Assembly: GCA_024408495.1 (NCBI GenBank)
Contig: JAKSUY010000005.1
Coordinates: forward strand, 1 to 44,110
Direction of reading: 5' to 3'
Length of the DNA stretch: 44,110 nucleotides
Source of the DNA: Bacilli bacterium
GTDB taxonomy: Bacteria; Bacillota_I; Bacilli_A; RFN20; CAG-826
Part shown: piece by piece, positions 18,076 through 25,744 of the stretch
Numbering within the stretch: position 1 is the first letter of the stretch
How the letters are laid out: every line of letters starts with the position of its first letter
Notes under the pieces: model-generated
The model's database searches: none
What the model was told of the DNA's origin: nothing
What the model saw: the letters and a program-made list of their open reading frames with translations, nothing else
Made by a program: the position numbers and the translations under genes

Positions 18076-20703
18076 ATGAATTTTAAAAAACTAACTTATT
18101 TATTTGCGCTATGCCCATTGGCACTTGCTGGTTTAAGTAGTTGCGGTGTTAACGGTGCACGTACGCCCGGAAAAGTTTTAACTTTTACCGAAGCAAGGGA
18201 TTATGTTAAAGAACATTTCTCAAGCGAAGTAGACAATATCCAGGAAAGAATTACAAAAACACTAGATTTAACGATGAGTACATCAGGAATTAGTGTTGAT
18301 GGCTTTTTCTCATTTCCTAAATTAGAAATTCAGCCAACTCACATTGATTTTAAATTACCAGCGCAAGATGATTTAAAACTTTCTCTTTCTAATGCATCAG
18401 GTGCCTCAGGTGCAGCATATGTAAAGAATGCGTTAAGCAAGATTGCGGGTCCTGCTACTAATAATGTATTAAATAAAGGTAAAAGCGCACAAGCAGGCGA
18501 TTCAGGTCTAGAAATTCTTGATTATGCTGTCGCATGCATCGCGAACCCATTCTTAACGACTCCGGTTCTTGATTTTGTTAATACTTATGTTTCGCAAGTA
18601 GAAAATATTGATATTATCAATCAAACCTTTACGCTTGATAGTAGAAATACTTTCTATTACACTGTTGAAATTGCTGATCTTGCGAAATTAACTAAAATAT
18701 TTGAACAATATGAAAAAATCTTCCCATCTAAATTACCTACATTCATTCGCGGTCAAGATGGTTATGCCTATGCTAGTATTAGTTTTGATGACCAAGGTTT
18801 TGCGACTGGTTTAGATATTAATATTCATAGTAATTCTCTTGAAATTCAAATGCCTAACCAAGGTTCCGGTGAAGAAAGTACAACTATTTATGATGGTTTA
18901 CTTGATGCTAATTTAACCGCAACCCTTAAACATCATTTCTATGATCCTGCGAAATTACATCATATTGGTGTCGATCAACCAACCGCCAATGCAAAATATG
19001 ACATTTTAGCAATCCAATCTGAAACTGAATACAACCAGCGTTCTCACTACACAAACGGTCAACGTAAGTTAGTTGATAGTTGGGATACCTATAAGTATCT
19101 TGCTCCTTATCATGAGACTTTATTACCAGGATTTGGTACAGATGTCATACTTGAAGCCCCACAAGGTTCAACTATTAGCCAAGAAGATCTTTCAATCAAC
19201 ATTGGTGGTCGTTTATATGACCTTGATGATTTCTTAGTGCCTAACACTGATACTAAACTCACTTATACTTTAAATAACGCTTCTACTGATGGACCTAAAA
19301 GTGGTTCTGTTGTTGTTGAAGACGGAAGATTTAATCTTTCTGTTTTAACAGGCGAAAATGGTTATCACGTTTTTGGCCAAAAAAATAATGAACGTCAAAT
19401 GTTTATGAAAAGTTTTGCCCAGAAGGGATTTGTCAGTTCTAATATTCTTAATTCGTTTGTGAAGTTATATAATCCTGAAACTAAACATCACTATGATGTT
19501 GCTGCGAAGTGCGGTGATAATCTTCTCTTTGGATATACTGGTGAAGATTCTCCAATTGATTTTACTATCAACGCTCCGTTCTTTGATTATATCAAAGGGC
19601 AAGTTTTATCTTTAGAACTCAATGCATTACCACAATATTACATTCCTTATGATTTCACTAATCCAGCTACAGGCAATCCAGTAGCATATGTTGTTGAAAA
19701 TGCAGGCACGCCAGAAGAAACCAGGAGTTCGTATGGAATCATCCCACTTGATGGTAGTGCTACAGGAATGTCAATTGTATTAGAGGCAGCGCCGGGATAT
19801 GCCAACAAACAAGAACTTTTAGAAAAAATAATGAAGGATAAAGTTAATGTTAATATTGGTTGCAGTAATGAAGCAGATAAACAGGAATTTGCTGGTATTT
19901 TTATGCCAAAATACGATTTTATTAGTCCTACGAGGATGAATATGTCGTTTGATAGCGGAACATACCAAAAATTATTCGCTTTTGTACAAAATAAAGCCTA
20001 TTCGTTTGGTGGGTACCATCCTCCGATTTATTTAGCTGGTGTAGTTAACGATTCTTACTTATTTAATCCTTGTAGAAGTGATGATGGATTTGTGCCTTAT
20101 AGTGGCGCACCATATATTATTTGGTCTACGGAAAAAATAAAGGTCAAACCTACCGATGAATATCAACCTGAATCAGAATTATTCTCACCGGTTTATGGTC
20201 TAGATGGTGAAGAATTTGGTATAACTGATATTAATACGCCTATTGAATTATCGATTGATAAAGGATATGCTTTCCCTGCGAAACCCGATGATTTTTATAG
20301 TGGTGGCGAAGGATGGTTAAACTCAATTGGATATATTAGAAGCCCAGATGGAGGTACTATTCATTTACAAGAGCTTGGAGATCCTACGAACATTTTTAAT
20401 ATGATTCAGTACGATAAGGAAAGCAATAAGCTTATATTCCCCCAAGACTTTATCGCTCTTTACAACGAGTACCTTGATAATACGTATGCTCCTATTCAAC
20501 AAGATTGTGAAATCCGCAATAAATTTAGTCTCGTGATTAACACGCCAATTCAAGTTGAACCAGAAGGCCCAACATCAATTGTTGCTAATACAATAGCGGT
20601 TGAAAAAATTGATGATAGACATATCTATCTTCAAGTTTTACCGACATTATCAGACATTGTTGATGCGGATATTTCTATCCACATTAACAAACAACATAAC
20701 TAA
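18076..20703 (+). CDS. Large lipoprotein of unknown function (cluster member 3)
   Basis: 875 residues, signal peptide with lipobox LSSC (C23). The mature N-terminus reads KVLTFTEARDYVKEHFSSEV, closely matched by member 4 (ELTVDEAIEFSREHYDP), so the two share a domain. Residues up to about 300 are a mixed fold with a strand GFATGLDINIHSNSLEIQM that also resembles the end of member 4 (VNLSLKIKDLMIHM). The remaining 550 residues look like repeated beta-sandwich material (VILEAPQGSTISQEDLSINIGG and later parts) with no catalytic motif. It is probably a surface structural or binding protein. Function unknown. Confidence 0.88.
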   Translation: MNFKKLTYLFALCPLALAGLSSCGVNGARTPGKVLTFTEARDYVKEHFSSEVDNIQERITKTLDLTMSTSGISVDGFFSFPKLEIQPTHIDFKLPAQDDLKLSLSNASGASGAAYVKNALSKIAGPATNNVLNKGKSAQAGDSGLEILDYAVACIANPFLTTPVLDFVNTYVSQVENIDIINQTFTLDSRNTFYYTVEIADLAKLTKIFEQYEKIFPSKLPTFIRGQDGYAYASISFDDQGFATGLDINIHSNSLEIQMPNQGSGEESTTIYDGLLDANLTATLKHHFYDPAKLHHIGVDQPTANAKYDILAIQSETEYNQRSHYTNGQRKLVDSWDTYKYLAPYHETLLPGFGTDVILEAPQGSTISQEDLSINIGGRLYDLDDFLVPNTDTKLTYTLNNASTDGPKSGSVVVEDGRFNLSVLTGENGYHVFGQKNNERQMFMKSFAQKGFVSSNILNSFVKLYNPETKHHYDVAAKCGDNLLFGYTGEDSPIDFTINAPFFDYIKGQVLSLELNALPQYYIPYDFTNPATGNPVAYVVENAGTPEETRSSYGIIPLDGSATGMSIVLEAAPGYANKQELLEKIMKDKVNVNIGCSNEADKQEFAGIFMPKYDFISPTRMNMSFDSGTYQKLFAFVQNKAYSFGGYHPPIYLAGVVNDSYLFNPCRSDDGFVPYSGAPYIIWSTEKIKVKPTDEYQPESELFSPVYGLDGEEFGITDINTPIELSIDKGYAFPAKPDDFYSGGEGWLNSIGYIRSPDGGTIHLQELGDPTNIFNMIQYDKESNKLIFPQDFIALYNEYLDNTYAPIQQDCEIRNKFSLVINTPIQVEPEGPTSIVANTIAVEKIDDRHIYLQVLPTLSDIVDADISIHINKQHN

Positions 20704-20717
20704 GGAGGAGAACGATT

Positions 20718-21605
20718 ATGAATATGAAAAAGTTTGCTTTACTTGGAATGATGCTCCCTGTCTTTACAATGACAGTTGGGTGCTCATATTATAATGTCCG
20801 TGAGTTAACGGTCGATGAAGCGATTGAATTCTCTCGTGAACATTATGATCCTCATTATTATGACGGATTCATTCCATCTTATAGTGCAAGTATTGATACA
20901 TTAGCAGCGCGCAATGTTAAGTTATTTGGTAAAACCACAACTTACCATGGACCAGTTTATGATTTAATCGATTCTGCAGATATTGATATGCACGATGTTA
21001 GCGCGGTAATTGATACCGATGAAATTCCATTACTTCACTTTGTTTCTGGTTATATCGGCTATATCGTTGACTATGGTTCAATCGTTAAAGCTTTATTAGG
21101 TCACTTTGATACGAATTTTATTCTTGTAGGAGAAGATTTAATTTATACAATTAATTCGGATAATTTAGCCCCAATCCTTAATATGGTTTTCCCAATCTTA
21201 CGCATTATTGAATTGGTGCAACCTAGCGAGAAAACTGATCAAGTGCTACTTAAGGAAGTAAATATGCCTGATTTAACTATCGTTACCGGTAGTAAATCGG
21301 TTATTGCTCCTACCTTCTATACATCATATGCAAATCCATATGGTGCGGAAGTACCAGAAGAATCATCATCTCCATTAGACTATTTAAAAGCGATTTCAAT
21401 GGTTCAAGTGTCAGAAGCTTATTTACACCTTGAAGCAGGTGTTAACCGCGTTGGACTTCTTGATCATGTTAATTTAAGTCTTAAAATCAAAGACTTAATG
21501 ATTCATATGAAAGAAGATGAAGATGTAACAGTTCCTAATTTCCCTTATTTCATTACTTCAAGTAATGTTGAATTTGGTTTAAGCTTTGCGGCTAGTTATA
21601 AGTAA
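20718..21605 (+). CDS. Lipoprotein of unknown function (cluster member 4), short paralogue of member 3
   Basis: 295 residues, lipobox TVGC (C22). AAGGAGGAG ends ten bases before the start. The mature protein begins with a segment like that of member 3 (xLTxxEAxxxxxEHY/F) and ends with a similar amphipathic strand, so it looks like a stand-alone version of the first 300 residues of member 3. No enzyme motif. It follows member 3 by 14 bases and precedes member 5 by 12, so the three are surely co-transcribed. Confidence 0.87.
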   Translation: MNMKKFALLGMMLPVFTMTVGCSYYNVRELTVDEAIEFSREHYDPHYYDGFIPSYSASIDTLAARNVKLFGKTTTYHGPVYDLIDSADIDMHDVSAVIDTDEIPLLHFVSGYIGYIVDYGSIVKALLGHFDTNFILVGEDLIYTINSDNLAPILNMVFPILRIIELVQPSEKTDQVLLKEVNMPDLTIVTGSKSVIAPTFYTSYANPYGAEVPEESSSPLDYLKAISMVQVSEAYLHLEAGVNRVGLLDHVNLSLKIKDLMIHMKEDEDVTVPNFPYFITSSNVEFGLSFAASYK

Positions 21606-21617
21606 AGGAGAAAGTTT

Positions 21618-23072
21618 ATGAATAAGAAAATCTCATTATTATCAGTAGCAAGTCTATTATCTATAGTCGCTCTCGCTAGTTGCGCTGGAGAAACTAAGTT
21701 AGATACGCAATATCGCGTACAATTAACTAACTGCTACGCTAAAGACCGCACTCATGGTCGCTTTGCTCCTGAAGCTTACGAGTTTGGATACGTTGGTACA
21801 CATGATACAAGTCACATTGGTAGTTACACCGTCACTAGTGGTAGTGAAATTGTTAAACCTGGTGAAGATTGCAATATGACCATTAAACTAGATCCATTTG
21901 TTGTAATGAATCCAGTTGCGCTTACCACCGACCCAACACCATCATTTAAATATTGTCTTATCTATGTTTTAGATAACAAGTTTGAAGAATATGATCTTCT
22001 TCCTGCTAATTGCTACACATTCGCACAAAATCCAGAAGATGCGACTGAATGGAATTTAAGAATTGATAAGAAATACATGTACTGCTCTTATGGTGTGTAT
22101 TTTAGCGCTTCTTACTATCAAGTACCACTTGGAAGGCCATTTGTTAGTTTAGCGGAAGATCAAAATTTTATTAATGCGGTTATGAACACACCATACATCA
22201 ATAATACACATGTAAATGATGATTTTACTTTTACGCTTTTCCCTAAATCGATGAATACTGGAGTAAACTTCTATCTTAACGATTTCTATAACAAATTTGT
22301 TTTCACTGGAATTCAAGGAGGAAAGAAGGTCGATATCACTAATTACATCACTTTAACGAATTCACAAATTATGAGTCAAATTCCTGGTGGTAAAGGTGAA
22401 CGTCAAAAAACTTATAATTATTCTCTAACCGATAGTTATGCTTTAAAATGCAAACTTCCAATGTTAGCGAAAGATAGCTCAGGTAAAGACTATGGTCTTT
22501 GTAAATTTGACGCTGCTACAGGCAAATACGGACTAAATTACGAAGGAATTCTCGTCTCGCTTAGTGATAAGAATATCGATGCGCTTCCGATGAACGATTT
22601 CTTAAAACGTGTCAAGATTAACGATGGTACATCATTACAAGTAAAAGGTAGTCCTACTATCGTATTCGGAGATGACTCTAACAAACTTTCTGTTGACCCT
22701 GTTTTAGTCATTCCTCTTACCATTAAAGAAGGGGCGGAAGTCGATGTTCCATTTGCAGGTATGTCAGTTAGTTCATATGCAGGACTTACTAAAAACTATT
22801 TCGCAGATCTTGAAATTTCTGATAAGTTAATCGATAGCGCTTGGGAAGATAGGTTTGAATACAACAAGAATAATTTCAATGCTTTAAGTGATTATTGCTC
22901 ACTCGATGCAGAAAATGCACAAATTTTGATTAATTTAACCGCTTTGCCAGTATTTACTCAAGTTGCACCAGATTCTGAAGGAATAAAAGTGGGCGAAAGC
23001 CAAAGCACTGATAAAAAAATAGCTTCTGGTTCACTCGACTTTGTCAAAGAACTTAACATTACTTTAAAGTAA
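21618..23072 (+). CDS. Lipoprotein of unknown function (cluster member 5)
   Basis: 484 residues, signal peptide and lipobox LASC (C22), preceded by AAAGGAG. The mature part is predicted beta-rich (GSYTVTSGSEIVKPGEDCNMTIKL and similar stretches) with scattered cysteines and no known motif. It lacks the LTxxEA segment of members 3 and 4. It is the last gene of the second lipoprotein unit, which ends at the terminator at 23091-23117. Role unknown; being made together with members 3 and 4 suggests a common surface complex. Confidence 0.86.
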   Translation: MNKKISLLSVASLLSIVALASCAGETKLDTQYRVQLTNCYAKDRTHGRFAPEAYEFGYVGTHDTSHIGSYTVTSGSEIVKPGEDCNMTIKLDPFVVMNPVALTTDPTPSFKYCLIYVLDNKFEEYDLLPANCYTFAQNPEDATEWNLRIDKKYMYCSYGVYFSASYYQVPLGRPFVSLAEDQNFINAVMNTPYINNTHVNDDFTFTLFPKSMNTGVNFYLNDFYNKFVFTGIQGGKKVDITNYITLTNSQIMSQIPGGKGERQKTYNYSLTDSYALKCKLPMLAKDSSGKDYGLCKFDAATGKYGLNYEGILVSLSDKNIDALPMNDFLKRVKINDGTSLQVKGSPTIVFGDDSNKLSVDPVLVIPLTIKEGAEVDVPFAGMSVSSYAGLTKNYFADLEISDKLIDSAWEDRFEYNKNNFNALSDYCSLDAENAQILINLTALPVFTQVAPDSEGIKVGESQSTDKKIASGSLDFVKELNITLK

Positions 23073-23090
23073 TTAAGTGTTAATTTGAAG

Positions 23091-23117
23091 AAGGCGAGAC
23101 TAGTTCTTGCCTTTTTC
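23091..23117 (+). terminator. Rho-independent terminator after lipoprotein 5
   Basis: AAGGCGAGA (23091-23099) pairs with TCTTGCCTT, including one G-U pair, loop CTAGT, followed by T-rich sequence. The right arm also carries the -35 box of the next promoter. Confidence 0.8.
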
Positions 23118-23154
23118 TTTACTTGTGTTTATAATGTTTAAACTGATAGTTTAA
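23107..23154 (+). promoter_or_regulatory. rpmG-secE-nusG promoter and start-proximal inverted repeat
   Basis: -35 TTGCCT (23107-23112, inside the preceding terminator), 17-base spacer, consensus -10 TATAAT (23130-23135). The inverted repeat TTAAACT (23138-23144) gat AGTTTAA (23148-23154) covers the predicted transcript start and touches the AAGG ribosome site of rpmG, so it could act as an operator or a translation hairpin. Confidence 0.6.
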
Positions 23155-23162
23155 GGTAGCAT

Positions 23163-23309
23163 ATGAGAAAAAAAGTTATTTTGATTTGCGAAGCTTGCCT
23201 ATCACGTAACTACGAGACAACACGCCCAGAAGGCGCTAGTGAACGGTTTACGATTAAGAAGTACTGCCCGCATTGTAAAAAACATACGGTGCATAAAGAG
23301 AGTAAGTAA
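23163..23309 (+). CDS. rpmG: 50S ribosomal protein L33
   Basis: A 48-residue gene. It encodes MRKKVILICEACLSRNYETT, then KYCPHCKKHTVHKESK. The two pairs CEAC and CPHC are the zinc-binding cysteines of the C+ form of L33, a protein of the large ribosomal subunit. AAGG just upstream and the classic order rpmG-secE-nusG make the call firm. Many Firmicutes carry a second, cysteine-free L33 that replaces this one under zinc shortage; none is seen here. Confidence 0.96.
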   Translation: MRKKVILICEACLSRNYETTRPEGASERFTIKKYCPHCKKHTVHKESK

Positions 23310-23320
23310 AGGAGAAATGT

Positions 23321-23524
23321 ATGGTTGGTCCAATTCAGTACACAAGAGAAGTTGCTAAAGAGGCTAAGCGCGTTAGATGGCCAAAATCACGCGTTTTAGT
23401 TACTACTATTATTACTGTTGCAGTGATTTCTATTGTCTTTGCTTTAATTCTATCGCTTGAAGATTTAGCAGCGGGTACCCTTTTACAACAATTAAAGAGC
23501 ATGTTCTCAGGATGGTCTAAATAA
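23321..23524 (+). CDS. secE: Preprotein translocase subunit SecE
   Basis: 67 residues with the single-helix Gram-positive form of SecE: an amphipathic stretch YTREVAKEAKRVRWPKSRVLVTT, then one membrane helix. KRVRWP is the family's most conserved motif. SecE clamps SecY in the protein-export channel. AAAGGAG precedes the start. The gene stands between rpmG and nusG, with two bases between its stop and nusG. Confidence 0.96.
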   Translation: MVGPIQYTREVAKEAKRVRWPKSRVLVTTIITVAVISIVFALILSLEDLAAGTLLQQLKSMFSGWSK

Positions 23525-23526
23525 TT

Positions 23527-24105
23527 ATGGATAATATTAACGAAACAAGACAATGGTACATTGTTAACACATATTCTGGTCACGAAAATAAAGTCGCGGA
23601 AAATTTACGTCGAACCGTTGAATCACTTAATTTAGGTTCAGTGATTTTTGATGTTATTGTGGCTGAACAAGATGAACCAGAAAAAGATAAGAAAACTGGC
23701 TTACAAAAAGTTGATAAAGAAGGCAAACCAAAATTTAAGAAAAAGAATTTATATCCAGGTTATATCTTTGTTGAAATGATTATGACGGAAGATTCTTGGT
23801 ATATCGTTCGTAACACTCCAGGTGTTACTGGTATTGCAGGTTCTAGCGGTGGCGGACAAAAACCAAATCCGGTTTCTCGTGAAGAAATGGAACCAGTGTT
23901 AAAACGTATGGGTCGTGTTGATAATACGATGTATTCACGCTATAACGTTGGTGATTTAGTTAGAGTTATCAATGGACCATTAGCGGGCTCAGAAGGTAAG
24001 ATTATCTCCATTGATAAAGTTACCGGTGTTTGCCGCATTGAGACCACGTTCTTTGGTCGTTCCACTCCAACCGATGTTGACTTTGCGGATATCGAAAGAG
24101 TGTAA
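23527..24105 (+). CDS. nusG: Transcription termination/antitermination factor NusG
   Basis: 192 residues. The NGN domain (RQWYIVNTYSGHENKVAENLRRTVES..., LYPGYIFVEMIMTEDSWYIVRNTPGVTGI) binds the RNA polymerase clamp. A C-terminal KOW domain (VGDLVRVINGPLAGSEGKI) contacts S10 or Rho. An insertion of charged residues (PEKDKKTGLQKVDKEGKPKF) sits in the NGN domain, as in many Bacilli. The gene ends at a strong terminator. The usual following genes rplK-rplA are not here; a convergent toxin gene follows instead. Confidence 0.97.
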   Translation: MDNINETRQWYIVNTYSGHENKVAENLRRTVESLNLGSVIFDVIVAEQDEPEKDKKTGLQKVDKEGKPKFKKKNLYPGYIFVEMIMTEDSWYIVRNTPGVTGIAGSSGGGQKPNPVSREEMEPVLKRMGRVDNTMYSRYNVGDLVRVINGPLAGSEGKIISIDKVTGVCRIETTFFGRSTPTDVDFADIERV

Positions 24106-24125
24106 TTCTTAATAATTATCTTAAG

Positions 24126-24146
24126 GCGAGCTTCGGCTCGCTTTTT
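24126..24146 (+). terminator. Rho-independent terminator after nusG
   Basis: GCGAGC (24126-24131), the very stable TTCG loop, GCTCGC (24136-24141) and five T. The T-run overlaps the stop codon of the convergent AbiEii-like gene. Confidence 0.93.
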
Positions 24147-25044
24147 ATTTGAATAAATTTAATTTAATGATTTTATTAATAACAGTAATTGCCTTTTCGT
24201 ATGGTAAGGCTTCGTAAATCATGTATCTTGTAATATTACGAAAATCATTTTTATAAACATTTTTATCGATTATTTCTTGTAACAATTTATTGACACTCAT
24301 TCCATCTTTGGCGCTTGGGGAACTTTTTAATAATTTTCTTTCTGTATATGAATCGGATATTATTTTTTTCATTTTACTATCAAATTTGATTTTAGGATAA
24401 AGCATATATAGATCATAAACGTGGCGGGAATTACGAGTTATATTATTCTTTAAATAAAAGTCGCATATAGCAAAGACTTTATCGACAAATGTTTTTTCAA
24501 TTGATTGGACCTTGATTCTTAAAGCATCTAAACAATATTTATTAAGAATATCCAGTTGTCTAGTTTTCTTTAAATATTGAGCAATTAAAGAACTGCATTC
24601 TTTTTCCTCGTAAGGTTCTGAAGATGTAATAAATGTTGTTTCTACGAGAATCATGGGTGTAACGATGTCTAGTGGATAAATAATTGGATAAGCAATTTTA
24701 TAGCGATTAAAGTTCATGTGAGATTTAATGTCATTAATATTGGTAATTTTTAAATTTAAGTGTTCACACGAATCTAGAAGTTTATGTTTTAAATTACGTT
24801 TGTTTCCAATAGTCTTACTAGTTAGAGATAAATCTATATCTTCGGAAAATCGTTTAATTAAATGGTGGCATTTTGATAATGAAGTGCTGCCTTTAAATAT
24901 TAAATTCGAGCATCTATTAGCGAGCGTTTTTAAAAGTTCAGAGACATAATAATCCTTTTCAATTATTGAAGAGGGTATGCCAAAATACTTGCTAGTATCT
25001 TGAATATATTTCGTAAATAACGCTTTGTTCTCATAAAGCTTCAT
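24145..25044 (-). CDS. AbiEii/AbiGii-family nucleotidyltransferase toxin
   Basis: 299 residues. It shows the AbiEii pattern: EKDY (29-32), then FKGSTSLSKCHHLIKRFSEDIDLSL with the nucleotidyltransferase GS/metal motif SxDxDL (SEDIDL, 67-72), and later AICDFYLKNNITRNSRHVYDLY. In type IV toxin-antitoxin and phage-abortive systems this subunit is the toxin; relatives add nucleotides to tRNA. I start at ATG 25044; a GTG at 25053 is also open. The gene overlaps the antitoxin gene by 14 bases and is convergent with nusG. Confidence 0.9.
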   Translation of the reverse strand: MKLYENKALFTKYIQDTSKYFGIPSSIIEKDYYVSELLKTLANRCSNLIFKGSTSLSKCHHLIKRFSEDIDLSLTSKTIGNKRNLKHKLLDSCEHLNLKITNINDIKSHMNFNRYKIAYPIIYPLDIVTPMILVETTFITSSEPYEEKECSSLIAQYLKKTRQLDILNKYCLDALRIKVQSIEKTFVDKVFAICDFYLKNNITRNSRHVYDLYMLYPKIKFDSKMKKIISDSYTERKLLKSSPSAKDGMSVNKLLQEIIDKNVYKNDFRNITRYMIYEALPYEKAITVINKIIKLNLFK

Positions 25045-25648
25045 ATATCGCACCGGTAATAGTTAAGTTTTTGGTTGTTTTAGCTGGAAAAAACGGAATC
25101 AATTCATGAATTTCCTTTTTTCTAATGTTTTCCTTTTTAATATATTTTCTAATGTTTTCCTTAACTTCTTTTGTATAGTCATTAAGATCTAGATTAGTAA
25201 AAAGTTCTAGCAATGAATATGCTTTAGAATTTTTGTTTGTAATATTGCATCTAGATTTATAAAGAGCAATCCTTTGCCCGTTAATAGACAGTTCTCTATA
25301 TTTTCTAGAAGCCTTATTGGTGATAACTTGATAGACCATCGGAACTTGCGTAGAGATTCCAAAATTTAATTCCATAATTAAACGCCCGTATATTCCACAA
25401 GCCCCTTGTTCATCAATTAGATATCTTTTTTTAATTATTTCCTCTATTAAGGGTTCGTTTTCTTTGTAATAAATGCCTCTAGAATATTTTTTAATTTTTC
25501 TTTGCTTTATCGCTTCATCTAGGACATCAAAGGTAGTTTGTCTGGAATATTCCTTAAATAACTTATAAATATCCTCGATAAAATATGGTCCATCTTCTTT
25601 ATAGGTTAACTCTTTTTCTAATCTTTTGATTAATTTTTCATACTTCAT
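25031..25648 (-). CDS. AbiEi-like antitoxin (DUF6088-type)
   Basis: 205 residues, first gene of the pair. The N-terminal winged-helix region (YFIEDIYKLFKEYSRQTTFDVLDEAIKQRKIKKYSRGIYYKEN) is followed by the AbiEi core with ISTQVPMVYQVITNKASRKYR. In this family the N-terminal domain represses the operon promoter, and the C-terminal domain neutralises the toxin. The start is preceded by no clear Shine-Dalgarno site. A promoter lies at 25682-25709 on the minus strand. A second AbiEi-like gene, with a matching GxSTQxP segment, occurs at 41465. Confidence 0.86.
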   Translation of the reverse strand: MKYEKLIKRLEKELTYKEDGPYFIEDIYKLFKEYSRQTTFDVLDEAIKQRKIKKYSRGIYYKENEPLIEEIIKKRYLIDEQGACGIYGRLIMELNFGISTQVPMVYQVITNKASRKYRELSINGQRIALYKSRCNITNKNSKAYSLLELFTNLDLNDYTKEVKENIRKYIKKENIRKKEIHELIPFFPAKTTKNLTITGAIYEAL

Positions 25649-25681
25649 ACTTTACTAATTTGAACTAAAAAAGATACTTTT

Positions 25682-25731
25682 ATTATAGTAGTAATGATAA
25701 ATAAGTCAATATATCTAATTTTTTATATAAT
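25682..25731. promoter_or_regulatory. Back-to-back promoters of the AbiE pair and rlmD
   Basis: Minus strand: -35 TTGACT (25709-25704), 16-base spacer, -10 TATAAT (25687-25682), driving the antitoxin-toxin pair. Plus strand: -10 TATAAT (25726-25731), 13 bases before the rlmD start, with a weak -35 that falls on the minus-strand -35. The two promoters share DNA, so repression by the antitoxin could also affect rlmD. Confidence 0.5.
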
Positions 25732-25744
25732 AAAATGTATAGAT

